From: an uncultured Desulfomonile sp.
GTDB taxonomy: Bacteria; Desulfobacterota; Desulfomonilia; Desulfomonilales; Desulfomonilaceae
Reading direction: 5' to 3'
NCBI GenBank assembly: GCA_937915285.1
Contig: CALDNG010000432.1
Location: 1 to 26,848 of the forward strand
DNA: 26,848 nucleotides
A program made the position numbers and the translations under genes. Position 1 is the first letter of the stretch; each line of letters starts with the position of its first letter. The notes beneath the pieces were generated by a model. The model was not told the DNA's origin. It searched no databases and worked only from the letters and a program-made list of their open reading frames with translations. Below, one piece after another: positions 14,662-24,225 of the stretch.

Positions 14662-17114
14662 CCCATGACCTTCCTCACGACCATTTTCTGCTGGACAGGC
14701 TCATCCGAGAGGTAAGCCTGATCCCTATAGACCGCCGAGTTCCCGGGCAGGATTCGGGAATCCATGAATCGGGAGTTCTTACCGGTAATAGGCGGGTCAG
14801 CCTCCGCATGAATATCCCACCTGGATATCTGGCCCCTTTCAACACTATGGCGCTTGAAGTCGAGAATCTGTCCGAGGGTACCGCTTTGGTGGGGCTGAAC
14901 ATGCAACACCGCACGGACCCGACCCAACCCGATTCAACTAACATTTCGTTTACCGGAGGCAGGGAGCCGGTCGATACAGCCCAGAGAAAGACCCTTCTGT
15001 TTCCCTTCGAAAGTTTTGGATTCTACGGAAAACATACTGACTGGGCCAGTGTTCTAAATCTCGAAATCTTCGCGTGCAGAGACAAGGACCAGGTAACTGA
15101 TAAGCCACTCAAGATTAAGTTTATCTCTTTGTCCGGACAACTGGTTGAAAGACCTCCTGGCCCACGACTTCAACTCACAGGCCTACAGCATGTTTTGAAG
15201 AGCCAAATCGGCGCCCTGATCGAAGACGGTGGCGGCGAATGTTTCATGAACAGCTTCTTCAAGACTTCAGGTTCACCAGATCGGACTATTCCATTCAGCC
15301 GATCAGACAAGAGCTTAGGTATCCCATCGCCTGTGCCATATCCTGCTTCTAGCGCCGACGAAATTCTGGACGGTTTAGTGATGGGTGAGCAACTGTCCGG
15401 CAAAATTGACTGGAAGTATAGTCCGTCTGGTGCCCATGAATGGACTCATTTTCTCAACAGGCATCATTTCCTCAGGAAAGTTGCCCTTCAGGCGTCGGGG
15501 AAAGACGGATGCAGGCATGCGGACTTCCTCCTACGAACCATCGAGGACTGGATATCGTTGAATCCTGCTCCCGTGGGTTCGAACGGTGGAGCCGGGGTTA
15601 CGTGGGAAACTCTTACTGCGGCATGGCGATTAAGGGAATGGTTCTGGATAGCCGGCCTGTGTTGGCCCCTTCCCTGGTTTCCCCGGAATACCAGGCTTAA
15701 GATGTTGTGTTCCATCTGGGAGCACGCCCGTAGCCTTATGGACCATCAGGGACATCCCAATAACTGGCTAATTGTCGAATCAGGCGCCCTAGCAGTAGCC
15801 GGTCTTCTGTTCCCCGAGTTCGCCGAGGCAAAAACCTGGTTCCAGACGGGTTCCGAAAGGATTTATGATCAGCTCGAAAAACAGTTTTTTTGCGATGGGG
15901 CACATTTTGAACTTTCTCCGCTTTATCATTCCATCTGTTTAAACTCATTGGTTGAATTCAGTTCCGTGGCTAGATTCTGCAGGATCAAGGTTCATGAAAG
16001 GCTTGATTCAACAATTCGCAGAGCTTTGGCCTTTCTTGCTGCCCTCAAGCGCCCAAACGGGACTTGGCCCTCAATTAACGATTCCGGAAGTTGTATGGCC
16101 GATTTTTCAGGCATTTTTTCCTGGGCCCAAGAATTTGTGGGAAACATTGAACCCGAAAAAGACCTGAGGTCACTCAATACAGACATTTTGCAACCGGGAC
16201 TGGAGCATTATCCTGACAGTGGTTTCGTTATGATGAGGTCATCAGAGACCGGGGTAGACAACGCCCTGGTTTTCAGGGCAGGACCGGCCGGGGCAGCTCA
16301 TGTGCATGGTGACACTCTCAGTCTGGATGTCACTTTTAATGGTCATCCAGGCCTTGTAGATCCTGGAATTACAGAATACGCTCCCGGGCCGCTTTCCGAA
16401 TATTATAGATCTGCCGGGTCACACAATGTAGTTCTGCTTGATAGCACACCGCCGGAAAGGGCAGGATTAAACTTCCAAATCCGAATAGCTCCAGCAGGAG
16501 AAACCCTCCGGGTAGATCAATCCCCTGAATTGATGGTTGCCACAGGAATCAATACCCTCACCAGACCAGACCAGACCTACAACATCAAGATTTTCAGATC
16601 CGTAATTTTCGTGAAGGGTATGTTCTGGATTATCAGGGACTTTATCAGTGGACATGGAACTCACACTATATCGACCCTCTGGAAATGTTATCCATCTGAT
16701 GTCAGCCTGTCTAAATCGAACATGGTAGCGTCTGTGGCAAACGATGACGGGCTGGATTTCAGAATCGTCCCAATCGGGCCAGGAGACGGGTTGTCTTGCA
16801 ACGTGGCGGTCGGAGAGGTATTTCCTGCTAGGGGTTGGGTTTCCATAAACGGAAAGGATTGCCCGGCGCCTTTGATTGAATATATCCTGAATTGCGAACT
16901 CCCCAAATATCTTCACTGGGGGTTGTTTCCCGCAAGCTCCGCCACATCTCTTCCAACAGGAATGGATTTTAGAAAAATGGAAGACGGATCCGACAGGATA
17001 GTCTTCAGATTTGCCCACAGGAATGACTGGACCCTTAAAATAGGTCAAATTGAGACTGTTTTCCATCGCAAAGACGGACGTGGCCTTCTTGACCTGGTAA
17101 CCTTAACTGTTTAG
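14655..17114 (+). CDS. Heparinase II/III-like protein
   Basis: An 819-residue protein of the heparinase II/III / alginate-lyase-like type. An N-terminal region of about 190 residues looks like beta-sandwich sequence. A helical, Trp-rich middle (about 240-510) should form the alpha/alpha toroid. The C-terminal part is the heparinase II/III beta domain, with AGAAHVHGDTLSLDV (His549, His551, Asp553), GLVDPGITEY and YYRSAGSHNVVLLD (His590), the family's active-site and metal-site region. Such enzymes cleave acidic polysaccharides by elimination, but many members have unknown substrates. No signal peptide or membrane segment is visible at the N-terminus (MLTHDLPHDHF), which is odd for a lyase. The start overlaps the TIGR00725 gene (ATGCTGA), implying coupled translation. 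Substrate not predicted. Confidence 0.82.
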   Translation: MLTHDLPHDHFLLDRLIREVSLIPIDRRVPGQDSGIHESGVLTGNRRVSLRMNIPPGYLAPFNTMALEVENLSEGTALVGLNMQHRTDPTQPDSTNISFTGGREPVDTAQRKTLLFPFESFGFYGKHTDWASVLNLEIFACRDKDQVTDKPLKIKFISLSGQLVERPPGPRLQLTGLQHVLKSQIGALIEDGGGECFMNSFFKTSGSPDRTIPFSRSDKSLGIPSPVPYPASSADEILDGLVMGEQLSGKIDWKYSPSGAHEWTHFLNRHHFLRKVALQASGKDGCRHADFLLRTIEDWISLNPAPVGSNGGAGVTWETLTAAWRLREWFWIAGLCWPLPWFPRNTRLKMLCSIWEHARSLMDHQGHPNNWLIVESGALAVAGLLFPEFAEAKTWFQTGSERIYDQLEKQFFCDGAHFELSPLYHSICLNSLVEFSSVARFCRIKVHERLDSTIRRALAFLAALKRPNGTWPSINDSGSCMADFSGIFSWAQEFVGNIEPEKDLRSLNTDILQPGLEHYPDSGFVMMRSSETGVDNALVFRAGPAGAAHVHGDTLSLDVTFNGHPGLVDPGITEYAPGPLSEYYRSAGSHNVVLLDSTPPERAGLNFQIRIAPAGETLRVDQSPELMVATGINTLTRPDQTYNIKIFRSVIFVKGMFWIIRDFISGHGTHTISTLWKCYPSDVSLSKSNMVASVANDDGLDFRIVPIGPGDGLSCNVAVGEVFPARGWVSINGKDCPAPLIEYILNCELPKYLHWGLFPASSATSLPTGMDFRKMEDGSDRIVFRFAHRNDWTLKIGQIETVFHRKDGRGLLDLVTLTV

Positions 17115-17165
17115 ATAATCTCAGAACGTGATTTTTTTAATTCAGGCGCCAAACCATTCTGTTGT

Positions 17166-17948
17166 TCAGCTCAGGCCCGAAATGCCTACCATTCCCAGAA
17201 CCAAAATAAATAAACCTGCAAACAACATTATCAGTAGTATAACAGGAGCAAGAGCGGCCAGAACCGCCCTTCCATAACTCACGTCGCCTGTCACCTTTAT
17301 GCCCACTACCGTTATCCATAAGCTCCAAATGGACGCTATGAGCCAACCTACGAAAGGCACGACGTAAAAGATGTTGGGGCTAGCCGAATAGGCCACAATT
17401 CTCAGGGTTGTCGGAAATTTTTCTTTGGCGGCTCCAAACAGCATCATGCTCAGGTGTAACACCAGCGCTCCAAGGTATAATTCCATGAAAATGAGTAATG
17501 GTAGGGCGACTATGGATGATATTGACATCTTCCGAATGAAATTGCCGTGAGTCATCACGGGTGATTCAACGAATGTCTCTGATATGAGCCCAAGAATGGC
17601 GCCAGAAACCCCGAGGATAAGGCAGTAGAATATTGGTAGCCACTGGCCGCCGTCTCTGGGCATACCTCTGAAAAAATCCGATGGCTGGAGCAGGGTCTGG
17701 TTTATGGTAAGGAACAGTCCTCGAAAAAAGCCGTGTGACACTTCATCTTCCCACGGCGACTCTGATTTTGAGCTATTTTGGTAAACATTTCCTGTGACGC
17801 CTTCGACCTGACCAGAGCCTGGTGTGAGCGACCCCGTCAGATCGTCGACTGAAGTGGAACTGCCCTCGGACAACTTATCATTGCAGAACGTGCAATGGGG
17901 CCCCCCTTCACCTTCAACCATTTCATGACCGCATTTTGGGCAATTCAC
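17166..17948 (-). CDS. Zinc-ribbon Yip1-domain membrane protein
   Basis: A 260-residue membrane protein. The N-terminus is a CxxC...CxxC zinc ribbon (Cys3, Cys6, Cys19, Cys22), followed by a low-complexity Ser/Gly linker to about residue 70. From about residue 95 there are five hydrophobic segments in the pattern of the Yip1 family (PF04893), including the FGAAKEKFPTTLRIVAYSAS stretch and FVGWLIASIWSLWITVVGIK, both typical. The function of bacterial Yip1 proteins is not known. It lies 67 bases after the AMMECR1 gene on the same strand and is the last gene of the guaB-argC-AMMECR1 run. Confidence 0.8.
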   Translation of the reverse strand: MNCPKCGHEMVEGEGGPHCTFCNDKLSEGSSTSVDDLTGSLTPGSGQVEGVTGNVYQNSSKSESPWEDEVSHGFFRGLFLTINQTLLQPSDFFRGMPRDGGQWLPIFYCLILGVSGAILGLISETFVESPVMTHGNFIRKMSISSIVALPLLIFMELYLGALVLHLSMMLFGAAKEKFPTTLRIVAYSASPNIFYVVPFVGWLIASIWSLWITVVGIKVTGDVSYGRAVLAALAPVILLIMLFAGLFILVLGMVGISGLS

Positions 17949-18015
17949 TTGAAGCTCCTGAAGTTACGGAATGGTTCCTGTTCATGTCGCAGGATTCCTG
18001 TTGCGCCGGATCAAA

Positions 18016-18585
18016 TCAAAATACATCAGCCGAAAACGAATAAATTTCGGCGTCAGGCTCTTTCCATGCTTCCGGTAGCAGACCGGCCTTTCGACAGGTT
18101 TCCCTGAGGAATGTTTCCACATCCCAGTTTCTCTCTGAAGCCACCTGAGGAAGAAGTAATCCCGATCGTGACCCCTTTCTTATCAGAAGACCGTGCAAAC
18201 CGACCTTGATGTCTGAAACATCCTTTACCAGCTCAAAAGGTGTCAGGACCGAGACCTCAAAATCCAGGAACTTTAGTTCATCAGGGTTTACGGGCCTGAA
18301 CCTTGGATCCTGGGAACAGGCCGCCTGGGCCATTTCCTGGACCGTAAGGTAAAGAGGCCTTGAAGCCTGAAGCGCTCCAATACAGCCCCTGAGCATTCCT
18401 CTTTTGTAGAGTGTTACAAATGCGCCACGCTTTTCCTTGAGCCCCTGAAGTGTAGAATCTATTTTAGACGGTTTCTTTCCGTGGCTGACTTCACCCACCG
18501 TTTTTTTGACGATTTCCAGTAGTTCCTTCTTTTCTTCGGCCGTCAGGCCCAAATCAACACCAACTCTTTTTTCATCAGTATTCAT
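18016..18585 (-). CDS. AMMECR1-domain protein
   Basis: A protein of about 189 residues made almost wholly of the AMMECR1 domain, conserved in all three domains of life but of unknown biochemical role. The hallmark LRGCIGALQASRPLYLTVQE is present, followed by AACSQDPRFRPVNPDEL and FEVSVLTPFELV. I choose the ATG at 18585 because GGAG lies six bases upstream; an in-frame ATG at 18597 would add four residues (MEQI) and has no good site. In many bacteria AMMECR1 is found with radical-SAM AmmeMemoRadiSam or MEMO partners; none of these is next to it here. Confidence 0.88.
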   Translation of the reverse strand: MNTDEKRVGVDLGLTAEEKKELLEIVKKTVGEVSHGKKPSKIDSTLQGLKEKRGAFVTLYKRGMLRGCIGALQASRPLYLTVQEMAQAACSQDPRFRPVNPDELKFLDFEVSVLTPFELVKDVSDIKVGLHGLLIRKGSRSGLLLPQVASERNWDVETFLRETCRKAGLLPEAWKEPDAEIYSFSADVF

Positions 18586-18627
18586 TATTTGCTCCATTTT
18601 GGCCGGAAGACCGCCTAATTTGAAGGT

Positions 18628-19665
18628 CTACGGAAAAAGTGGCATACCCATCAGACCCTCTGTCTCATCAATTCCACACATTATGTTCATGTTCTGAACG
18701 GCCGCCCCTGAAGCGCCTTTGACCAGATTGTCAATGGCTACCGTAATTATTACCGTTTCCGTTCTGTCATCTACCTCAAGGGCTATATGACACTGGTTCG
18801 AACCCCGCACTTTCACTGTATCAGGCTGTGTCCCAGCCTCAAGGATTCGAATGAAAGGTTCAGCCCCATAATGGGATCGGTAAATCTCTCTCAGGTCTTT
18901 GGCGCTAACATTTGATTTTTGCCGAAGATATATCGTGCTGACCATTCCCCTGGACACAGGTATCAAATGGGGGGTGAACCTCACCAAAATGTTTCTTTCG
19001 GCAATTTCCGAGAGTTCCTGTTCCATCTCGGGAATATGCCTGTGCCGGGTCACCCCGTATGGTTTGAACCCCTCACCGGACTCGCAGAAGCTTGTGTTGA
19101 GTTTCGCGCCTCTTCCGGCGCCGGAGATCCCGGATTTGGCGTCAACTATGGGCACAGAGACATCGACAACATCACTTTTCAGCAGGGGCGCCAGTCCCAA
19201 TATTACCGTGGTGGGATAACAACCTGGGTTCGCAATCAATTTAGCATTCCGTATCAGGCGTCTCTTGATCTCTGGTAATCCATAGACTGCAATTTTGAGC
19301 AGTTCGGGATCAGCGTGAGCGCCATACCATTCCTGATAAGTTTCCAGGTTGGTCAGACGGCAATCGGCGGATAAATCGATCACCTTCACACTTCTGTCCA
19401 GCAAGGGCCTTATTACATTAAATGATTCACCGTGCGGCAAAGCCAGGAACGCAAAGTCGGACTTGCACTCGCGAATTGCCTCTTCAATCGATCTTATGGG
19501 AAAATCGGCGTCACCGGAAATGAACGGGAATAGTGATGACGCCATTGAACCGGCCCACTGCCGTGAGGTGGCTTCCTCAATCCTGACCAGCGGATGGCTG
19601 CTCAACAATCGGATCAATTCAATTCCGGTGTATCCAGTAGCCCCAAAAATTGTGACAGTCTTCAT
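18628..19665 (-). CDS. argC: N-acetyl-gamma-glutamyl-phosphate reductase ArgC
   Basis: A 345-residue NADPH-dependent reductase, third step of arginine synthesis. The N-terminal Rossmann motif is VTIFGATGYTGIELIRLL; catalytic Cys149 lies in ANPGCYPTTVILGLAPLL; the second-domain His is in GVTRHRHIPEMEQEL; and IDNLVKGASGAAVQNMNIM near the C-terminus is the family signature. The length is normal for type 1 ArgC. GAGG lies eight bases before the ATG. The gene starts 19 bases after guaB ends, so they are probably co-transcribed. argJ of the same pathway lies at 810-2027 on the other strand. Confidence 0.95.
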   Translation of the reverse strand: MKTVTIFGATGYTGIELIRLLSSHPLVRIEEATSRQWAGSMASSLFPFISGDADFPIRSIEEAIRECKSDFAFLALPHGESFNVIRPLLDRSVKVIDLSADCRLTNLETYQEWYGAHADPELLKIAVYGLPEIKRRLIRNAKLIANPGCYPTTVILGLAPLLKSDVVDVSVPIVDAKSGISGAGRGAKLNTSFCESGEGFKPYGVTRHRHIPEMEQELSEIAERNILVRFTPHLIPVSRGMVSTIYLRQKSNVSAKDLREIYRSHYGAEPFIRILEAGTQPDTVKVRGSNQCHIALEVDDRTETVIITVAIDNLVKGASGAAVQNMNIMCGIDETEGLMGMPLFP

Positions 19666-19684
19666 GTCGATCCTCTAAATTCCT

Positions 19685-21142
19685 CTAGGCTTCCCTGCGA
19701 TAGTTCGGGGCCTCCTTGGTGATCACCACATCGTGAACATGAGACTCTTTAAGGCCCGCTGCCGTCACCTTGACAAACTTGGCGTTCTTTCTGAGTTCGG
19801 CGAGGTTATGTGCGCCGAGGTATCCCATTCCCGCCTTGAGCCCTCCCATGAGCTGATTGACCGAATCCGCCACCGGCCCCTTGGCCGGAACCATTCCCAC
19901 AATGCCTTCCGGAACAAGCTTGTGTTCTGCCAGAACATCCTGCTGACCATAGCGGTCTTTGGAACCTTCCCGCATCGCCTCCAGAGATCCCATGCCGCGG
20001 TAGGACTTGTATGATCTGCCCTGGTAAAGGACCATCTCGCCAGGACTCTCGTCCGTTCCGGCAAAGAGCCCTCCCATCATCACGGTGTGAGCCCCTGCGG
20101 CAAGCGCCTTGGTTACATCTCCGGAATATTTAACACCTCCATCGGCAATTATCGGGATTCCGAGTTTGGAGGCAGCCTCAGCGCAATTCATTATGGCTGA
20201 TATCTGGGGAACCCCCACTCCAGCCACTATACGGGTAGTGCATATCGAACCAGGCCCAACCCCAACCTTGACACCGTCCGCCCCGGCGGCCGCAAGATCC
20301 TCTACAGCCTCCGCAGTTGCAACGTTACCGCCTATCACCTGAACGTTCCTGTAATTTTTCTTTATTTCGCGGATAGTATCCAAGACGTTTTTAGAATGCC
20401 CGTGAGATGTGTCAACCACTATTACGTCAGCGCCTCTCTTCAACAAGGCGTCCACACGGGCCTCCCTATCCGGGCCTACTCCAACTGCCGCTCCAACGCG
20501 TAAACGTCCGAGTTCGTCCTTCGCAGAATTAGGATATGTAATCGCCTTCTGGATGTCTTTTATGGTGATGAGACCCTTGACACGGTAATCCTGATCGACC
20601 ACTATCAGTTTTTCAATTCTGTGTTTGTGGAGTAAAGCTTTGGATTCTTCGATTCCGATCCCTTCATCCACTGTGATCAGATCTTCCTTGGTCATGACCT
20701 GTTCGACCCTAAGGTCAATATCTTCGACAAAACGCAGATCGCGATTGGTCAGGATTCCTTTGAGGTAGCCATTTACGGTCACCGGTACCCCGGAAATCCT
20801 GTATTTCTTCATTATCTGGAGAGCGTCGGATATCTTCTGGTCAGGATTGATGGTCACAGGATCCACAATCATTCCTGATTCAGAACGCTTGACCCTGTCA
20901 ACCTCACGAACCTGCTCCTTGATCCCCAAATTACGATGGATTATTCCTATACCGCCCTGACGGGCAAGGCTAATTGCCATGGCCGATTCAGTGACCGTGT
21001 CCATCGCTGAACTCACAAGGGGGATGTTCAGGGTAATGGCCTCGGTCAGTTTGGTCTGGACGTCTACGCCCGATGGCAATAACTCAGAATACTGAGGAAC
21101 CAGAAATACGTCATCAAAAGTTAGGGATTCCGTCACCGTCAT
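19685..21142 (-). CDS. guaB: Inosine-5'-monophosphate dehydrogenase GuaB
   Basis: A 485-residue IMP dehydrogenase, which oxidises IMP to XMP with NAD in GMP synthesis. The barrel is interrupted by two CBS domains (about 90-200). The catalytic loop is [18 protein letters not shown] with Cys301, and the flap region has [14 protein letters not shown] and KDRYGQ. The length is standard. GGAG sits about eight bases before the ATG. The 157 bases upstream, after sppA, carry no riboswitch that I recognise and only a weak TATAGG-type -10. It heads a run with argC, the AMMECR1 gene and the Yip1 gene. Confidence 0.97.
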   Translation of the reverse strand: MTVTESLTFDDVFLVPQYSELLPSGVDVQTKLTEAITLNIPLVSSAMDTVTESAMAISLARQGGIGIIHRNLGIKEQVREVDRVKRSESGMIVDPVTINPDQKISDALQIMKKYRISGVPVTVNGYLKGILTNRDLRFVEDIDLRVEQVMTKEDLITVDEGIGIEESKALLHKHRIEKLIVVDQDYRVKGLITIKDIQKAITYPNSAKDELGRLRVGAAVGVGPDREARVDALLKRGADVIVVDTSHGHSKNVLDTIREIKKNYRNVQVIGGNVATAEAVEDLAAAGADGVKVGVGPGSICTTRIVAGVGVPQISAIMNCAEAASKLGIPIIADGGVKYSGDVTKALAAGAHTVMMGGLFAGTDESPGEMVLYQGRSYKSYRGMGSLEAMREGSKDRYGQQDVLAEHKLVPEGIVGMVPAKGPVADSVNQLMGGLKAGMGYLGAHNLAELRKNAKFVKVTAAGLKESHVHDVVITKEAPNYRREA

Positions 21143-21299
21143 GTCATAAACTCCATTCTGCTAAAATAACTCCTTAGAATTCTCCCGAAATCCTTGCATG
21201 CAGGCAGCCATCGTTACCTCATCGAATTTGTAACCTATATTTAAAACCCGCCCACAAAAGTTTCGGTAGCCAAGCCTTTCCTGAAATTATTACCACCCA

Positions 21300-22205
21300 T
21301 TATCTGATTTCCGGCGATGCCGACAGTTCAGCCCTTTTATAAATCTTCGAAAAAGAGGTTGACGCTGATTCAAGAACTACGTCCAGAAAGCTATTCCACT
21401 TCTTTTTGGGATATTCAAGTTGAGGATCGCCTTTAACCCCGGCAAGTTCTGCGGCGATCTGAACAGCGTCATAAAAATTGCCTATATTATCTACCAGGCC
21501 GTATTCCTTGGCCTTTTCCCCAGAGAAAAATCGACCGTCAGATATTTCCCGGAGTTTTTCTATTTCTATTTTGTCCTTGCGGGCCAAAGCCACATCGCTG
21601 ATGAACTGATTGTGAATCTCTACTGCAAACTCTTCCAGGATCAGTTTCTCTGCATCTGTAAGTGGCTTCATCCCCGAGCCAATGTCCTTGTATTTTCCGG
21701 CCTTGACTATGTTTACCCCTACACCCACCTTCTCGGCCAATTTATGAATGTCGGCCAGCATCATTATGACTCCGATGCTGCCCGTTATAGTGCCACGAGA
21801 ACACACTACCCTGCTGGCATTTGAGGCTATGTAAAATGCCGCTGAAGCCCCCACCGTTTCAATGGAAGCAACAACCGGCTTCTTCTTTTTGACCCGCTCG
21901 ATCTCCCTGTAAATCTCCTGTGCCGGGGCCACTGCCCCTCCAGGGGAGTTTATCCTTAACACTATGGCCTTTATGGACGACTTCTTCTGGAATTTTCTCA
22001 AGTCCTTGAGGATCTCGTCCGAAGTCATTATGGGGCCTTCGATCGGAATCACACCTATTTTCGATGTATAATCGAGAGATTCCATGAAACCTGAGCCAGT
22101 TTCCTCGGTTTCAAAAAATCTTGACAGCCCGACAGCTAACGCCACAAAAAGCGCCATCAAAATTATAAGAAACAATATGGAAACCCCGAGGCGGTTTTTT
22201 TTCAT
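21300..22205 (-). CDS. sppA: Signal peptide peptidase SppA (short form)
   Basis: A 301-residue membrane-anchored serine protease of peptidase family S49, which degrades leftover signal peptides. One N-terminal membrane helix (VSILFLIILMALFVALAVGL) precedes the protease domain. The Ser/Lys dyad is Ser143 in TGSIGVIM and Lys173 in KAGKYKDIGS. LRINSPGGAVAPAQEIY and the GASAAFYIAS segment are typical. The length matches the single-domain form of Gram-positives and Deltaproteobacteria, not the 600-residue E. coli form. AAGGTGAG lies five bases before the ATG. It follows the PHP gene on the same strand after about 150 bases. Confidence 0.93.
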   Translation of the reverse strand: MKKNRLGVSILFLIILMALFVALAVGLSRFFETEETGSGFMESLDYTSKIGVIPIEGPIMTSDEILKDLRKFQKKSSIKAIVLRINSPGGAVAPAQEIYREIERVKKKKPVVASIETVGASAAFYIASNASRVVCSRGTITGSIGVIMMLADIHKLAEKVGVGVNIVKAGKYKDIGSGMKPLTDAEKLILEEFAVEIHNQFISDVALARKDKIEIEKLREISDGRFFSGEKAKEYGLVDNIGNFYDAVQIAAELAGVKGDPQLEYPKKKWNSFLDVVLESASTSFSKIYKRAELSASPEIR

Positions 22206-22355
22206 AAATTCTCACCTTAAGAGCAAATTTTCATTTCATCATGCGCAACCGGTTTGGTTAAACCAGACAGGTTAGCAAAACCTGGATTTATTTTCAAGAT
22301 CGACTTCGGGGAGTTAAAAATTTCCTGGTCTTTAAAACGCTGGCAACGAAAAAAA

Positions 22356-23012
22356 TTAAGGCAGCGCCCGTATCTTGAGCATGAGGTCATTATTCATTTG
22401 CATGACCATGTTGGCCTGTTCGATGCCAAGACCGGCCCCAAGTAAAACATTATGAGCCTTTTCCCGGGTAATGAGATCGCGCGGTGAATGGGAATCCGTA
22501 TCAATGGACATAAGGGCGCCCATTTTCATTGCCAGTTTTGCCACATGGCCATTGGTCAGTGAGTGGCCGCCACGTGATGTTATTTCAAGCCTGACACCGT
22601 TGTCTGCGGCAAGCCTGGCGTCATGTTCGGATATCAAACCCGGGTGCGCCAGAATGTCAGCTTTGGCATGGATGGCGGCCTGGTTGGTTCCCGGACACAC
22701 CGGCTCAACTATGGTTTCACCGTGAACTACCACTATCAGAGCGCCCAACCTTCTAGCCTCGGTTACCAGGCGCCCGATTTGCTCGGGTGGCGCGTGCGTT
22801 ATCTCTACACCGGGAATGACCATGCATTCCTGGTAACGATTGAGATCACCGGCGACCCTAACGATATTTTCTATGACATGGGCCAGATTGGAACCATCAA
22901 CGTGGTCAGTTAGCCCTATCGCCCTGTATCCCTGACATACGGCACGGCGAACCAGTTCACTTGGGATGAGTTCACCATCGCTGAAAAGAGTGTGGGTGTG
23001 AAAATCAATCAA
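22356..23012 (-). CDS. PHP-domain phosphoesterase
   Basis: A 218-residue PHP-family metal-dependent phosphoesterase, related to the histidinol-phosphatase / YcdX group. Metal-binding elements: DFHTHTLFSDGE at the N-terminus, IGLTDHVDG, IPGVEITH, VVHGETIVEP, DILAHPGLI and SIDTDSHSP near the C-terminus, in the correct order. The substrate is unknown. I start at a TTG at 23012: CGGAGG lies six bases upstream, and it gives MIDFHTHT as the family usually begins. An in-frame upstream TTG at 23051 would add 13 residues with no homology and place that ribosome-binding site inside the gene. A gene for an exported repeat protein starts divergently to the right. Confidence 0.85.
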   Translation of the reverse strand: MIDFHTHTLFSDGELIPSELVRRAVCQGYRAIGLTDHVDGSNLAHVIENIVRVAGDLNRYQECMVIPGVEITHAPPEQIGRLVTEARRLGALIVVVHGETIVEPVCPGTNQAAIHAKADILAHPGLISEHDARLAADNGVRLEITSRGGHSLTNGHVAKLAMKMGALMSIDTDSHSPRDLITREKAHNVLLGAGLGIEQANMVMQMNNDLMLKIRALP

Positions 23013-23215
23013 TGCGGACCTCCGTGATTCAATGGTTTCAGCAGCGTCCAATGGAATCAGGATTCAGAAAACCCTTTTATCAGGTGTTTACTGCTCGGTG
23101 ATGGCTCCGAAGACAAAAAAGGCTTTTCTTGACCGGCAGAGTACCTTACAATTCAAATAAATGATACTAGCTGATGACAGAGTTTGCCATATATTTTGAT
23201 GTTAATCACCGAGTC

Positions 23216-23237
23216 GCAGATTGGTTGCTGAATCTGC
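23216..23237 (+). repeat. Inverted repeat just before the start of the repeat-protein gene
   Basis: GCAGATT-ggttgctg-AATCTGC is a perfect 7-bp inverted repeat ending four bases before the ATG at 23242. In mRNA it would fold over the only ribosome-binding-like bases (GCAGAG), so it could lower translation or serve as an operator. Confidence 0.35.
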
Positions 23238-23241
23238 AGAG

Positions 23242-24225
23242 ATGTTTACAGTGAGACGTTTCTTTCCCTATTTCGGAATAGTGCTTTTTGAGTTCTGGGT
23301 AATTTTGGGCGCCCCTAATTTCGTATTGCATTGCGCTTTGGGCCACGCCTTTGAAGGGGTTGACGTCATCTCCGGCATACTTGAATCTCCCCAGTTTAAG
23401 GGTAGGGAACCATTAGCAAAACTGACACTTGCTTCCGAATTGCTCAAAGAGAATAAACTCTCAAGAACGGACAGTTCATATATTTTACTCGACTGGGTAG
23501 ATCAATACCTGAGAGAACCTGCCGATCCGCTGGAGAGGCTAAAGCGATGGTCTGATTTCAACGGTAATGACAAATTCAGCGTAATAAAGGTCCCGAGAGA
23601 CTATCTTAATCGTGTCCTTCTGGCTGAATACCTGGCAAAACAAGCGAATTTCGCCAGGGCTCCCGCCCACAAGAAATTGGAAATCCTTCGCAAACTCCGA
23701 AAGAAAAACCTTGTTGAGTGGTCCGTGGCCCTTTCCTACGAAAATCTAATTGCCGGGTCGATCCTTTACGGGGCGAAAATTTCCGATATTGATGGACCCA
23801 TGGAATCCTTGACCGCATTAAAGAAACTGCGGGAAGAAAACCTTATAGGCAATCATTACAAGGTGATGGCAGAAGGATTACTCGCAGCGGAAGCTTTGTC
23901 AAGGGATGCAGACTATGAGAAAGGGTCTCCTCTGGAGCGTCTGATCAAACTAAGGGAATTGGAACGTAAGGGATTAATCGGCGCTCAAACCAGGAAGGAG
24001 CTTGAAAAACTTTCTGCGTGGAGGCTGGTTACAAACGATCCGGGATTCCTCAAACTTGAGCCCTCCCAAAAGAAATTGAAGCTTTCCAGACTCAAGAATG
24101 ACGGACTCATAACTGCGTCTACAACATCCGATTTAAACTCCATTTTTAAAGTTGCTTCCGTGTCCCCATCCCAGGAGCAGAAGCCGTCACCAATACCGCC
24201 ATCCGGACTTCAGGAAAAACAATAA
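23242..24225 (+). CDS. Exported protein with about six SHOCT-like helical repeats
   Basis: A 327-residue protein I cannot assign to a named family. The N-terminus has two Arg residues and a long hydrophobic stretch (FFPYFGIVLFEFWVILGAPN), so it is probably exported or membrane-anchored. The rest is built of about six repeats of 30-35 residues near 54-86, 94-131, 140-172, 185-218, 229-262 and 273-302. Their pattern is P-x-E-x-L-x-x-L-(x)-L-(R/K)-x-x-x-L-I followed by a helix, e.g. SPLERLIKLRELERKGLIGA and GPMESLTALKKLREENLIG. This resembles SHOCT domains (LxxLxxLxxxGLITxxEF). The C-terminal 25 residues are Pro/Ser/Gln-rich. The start is uncertain: ATG 23242 is preferred, with TTG 23221 and GTG 23251 possible. 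A GlmS-like gene follows on the same strand after 152 bases. Confidence 0.7.
   Translation: MFTVRRFFPYFGIVLFEFWVILGAPNFVLHCALGHAFEGVDVISGILESPQFKGREPLAKLTLASELLKENKLSRTDSSYILLDWVDQYLREPADPLERLKRWSDFNGNDKFSVIKVPRDYLNRVLLAEYLAKQANFARAPAHKKLEILRKLRKKNLVEWSVALSYENLIAGSILYGAKISDIDGPMESLTALKKLREENLIGNHYKVMAEGLLAAEALSRDADYEKGSPLERLIKLRELERKGLIGAQTRKELEKLSAWRLVTNDPGFLKLEPSQKKLKLSRLKNDGLITASTTSDLNSIFKVASVSPSQEQKPSPIPPSGLQEKQ

Noticed and set aside
16467..17066. 199-codon minus-strand frame inside the heparinase-like gene
   Set aside because: Antisense shadow of a convincing gene; the sequence has no domain features.
21143..21299. Possible purine-type riboswitch before guaB
   Set aside because: No purine, ZTP or PRPP/guanidine aptamer core could be recognised in the 157 bases.
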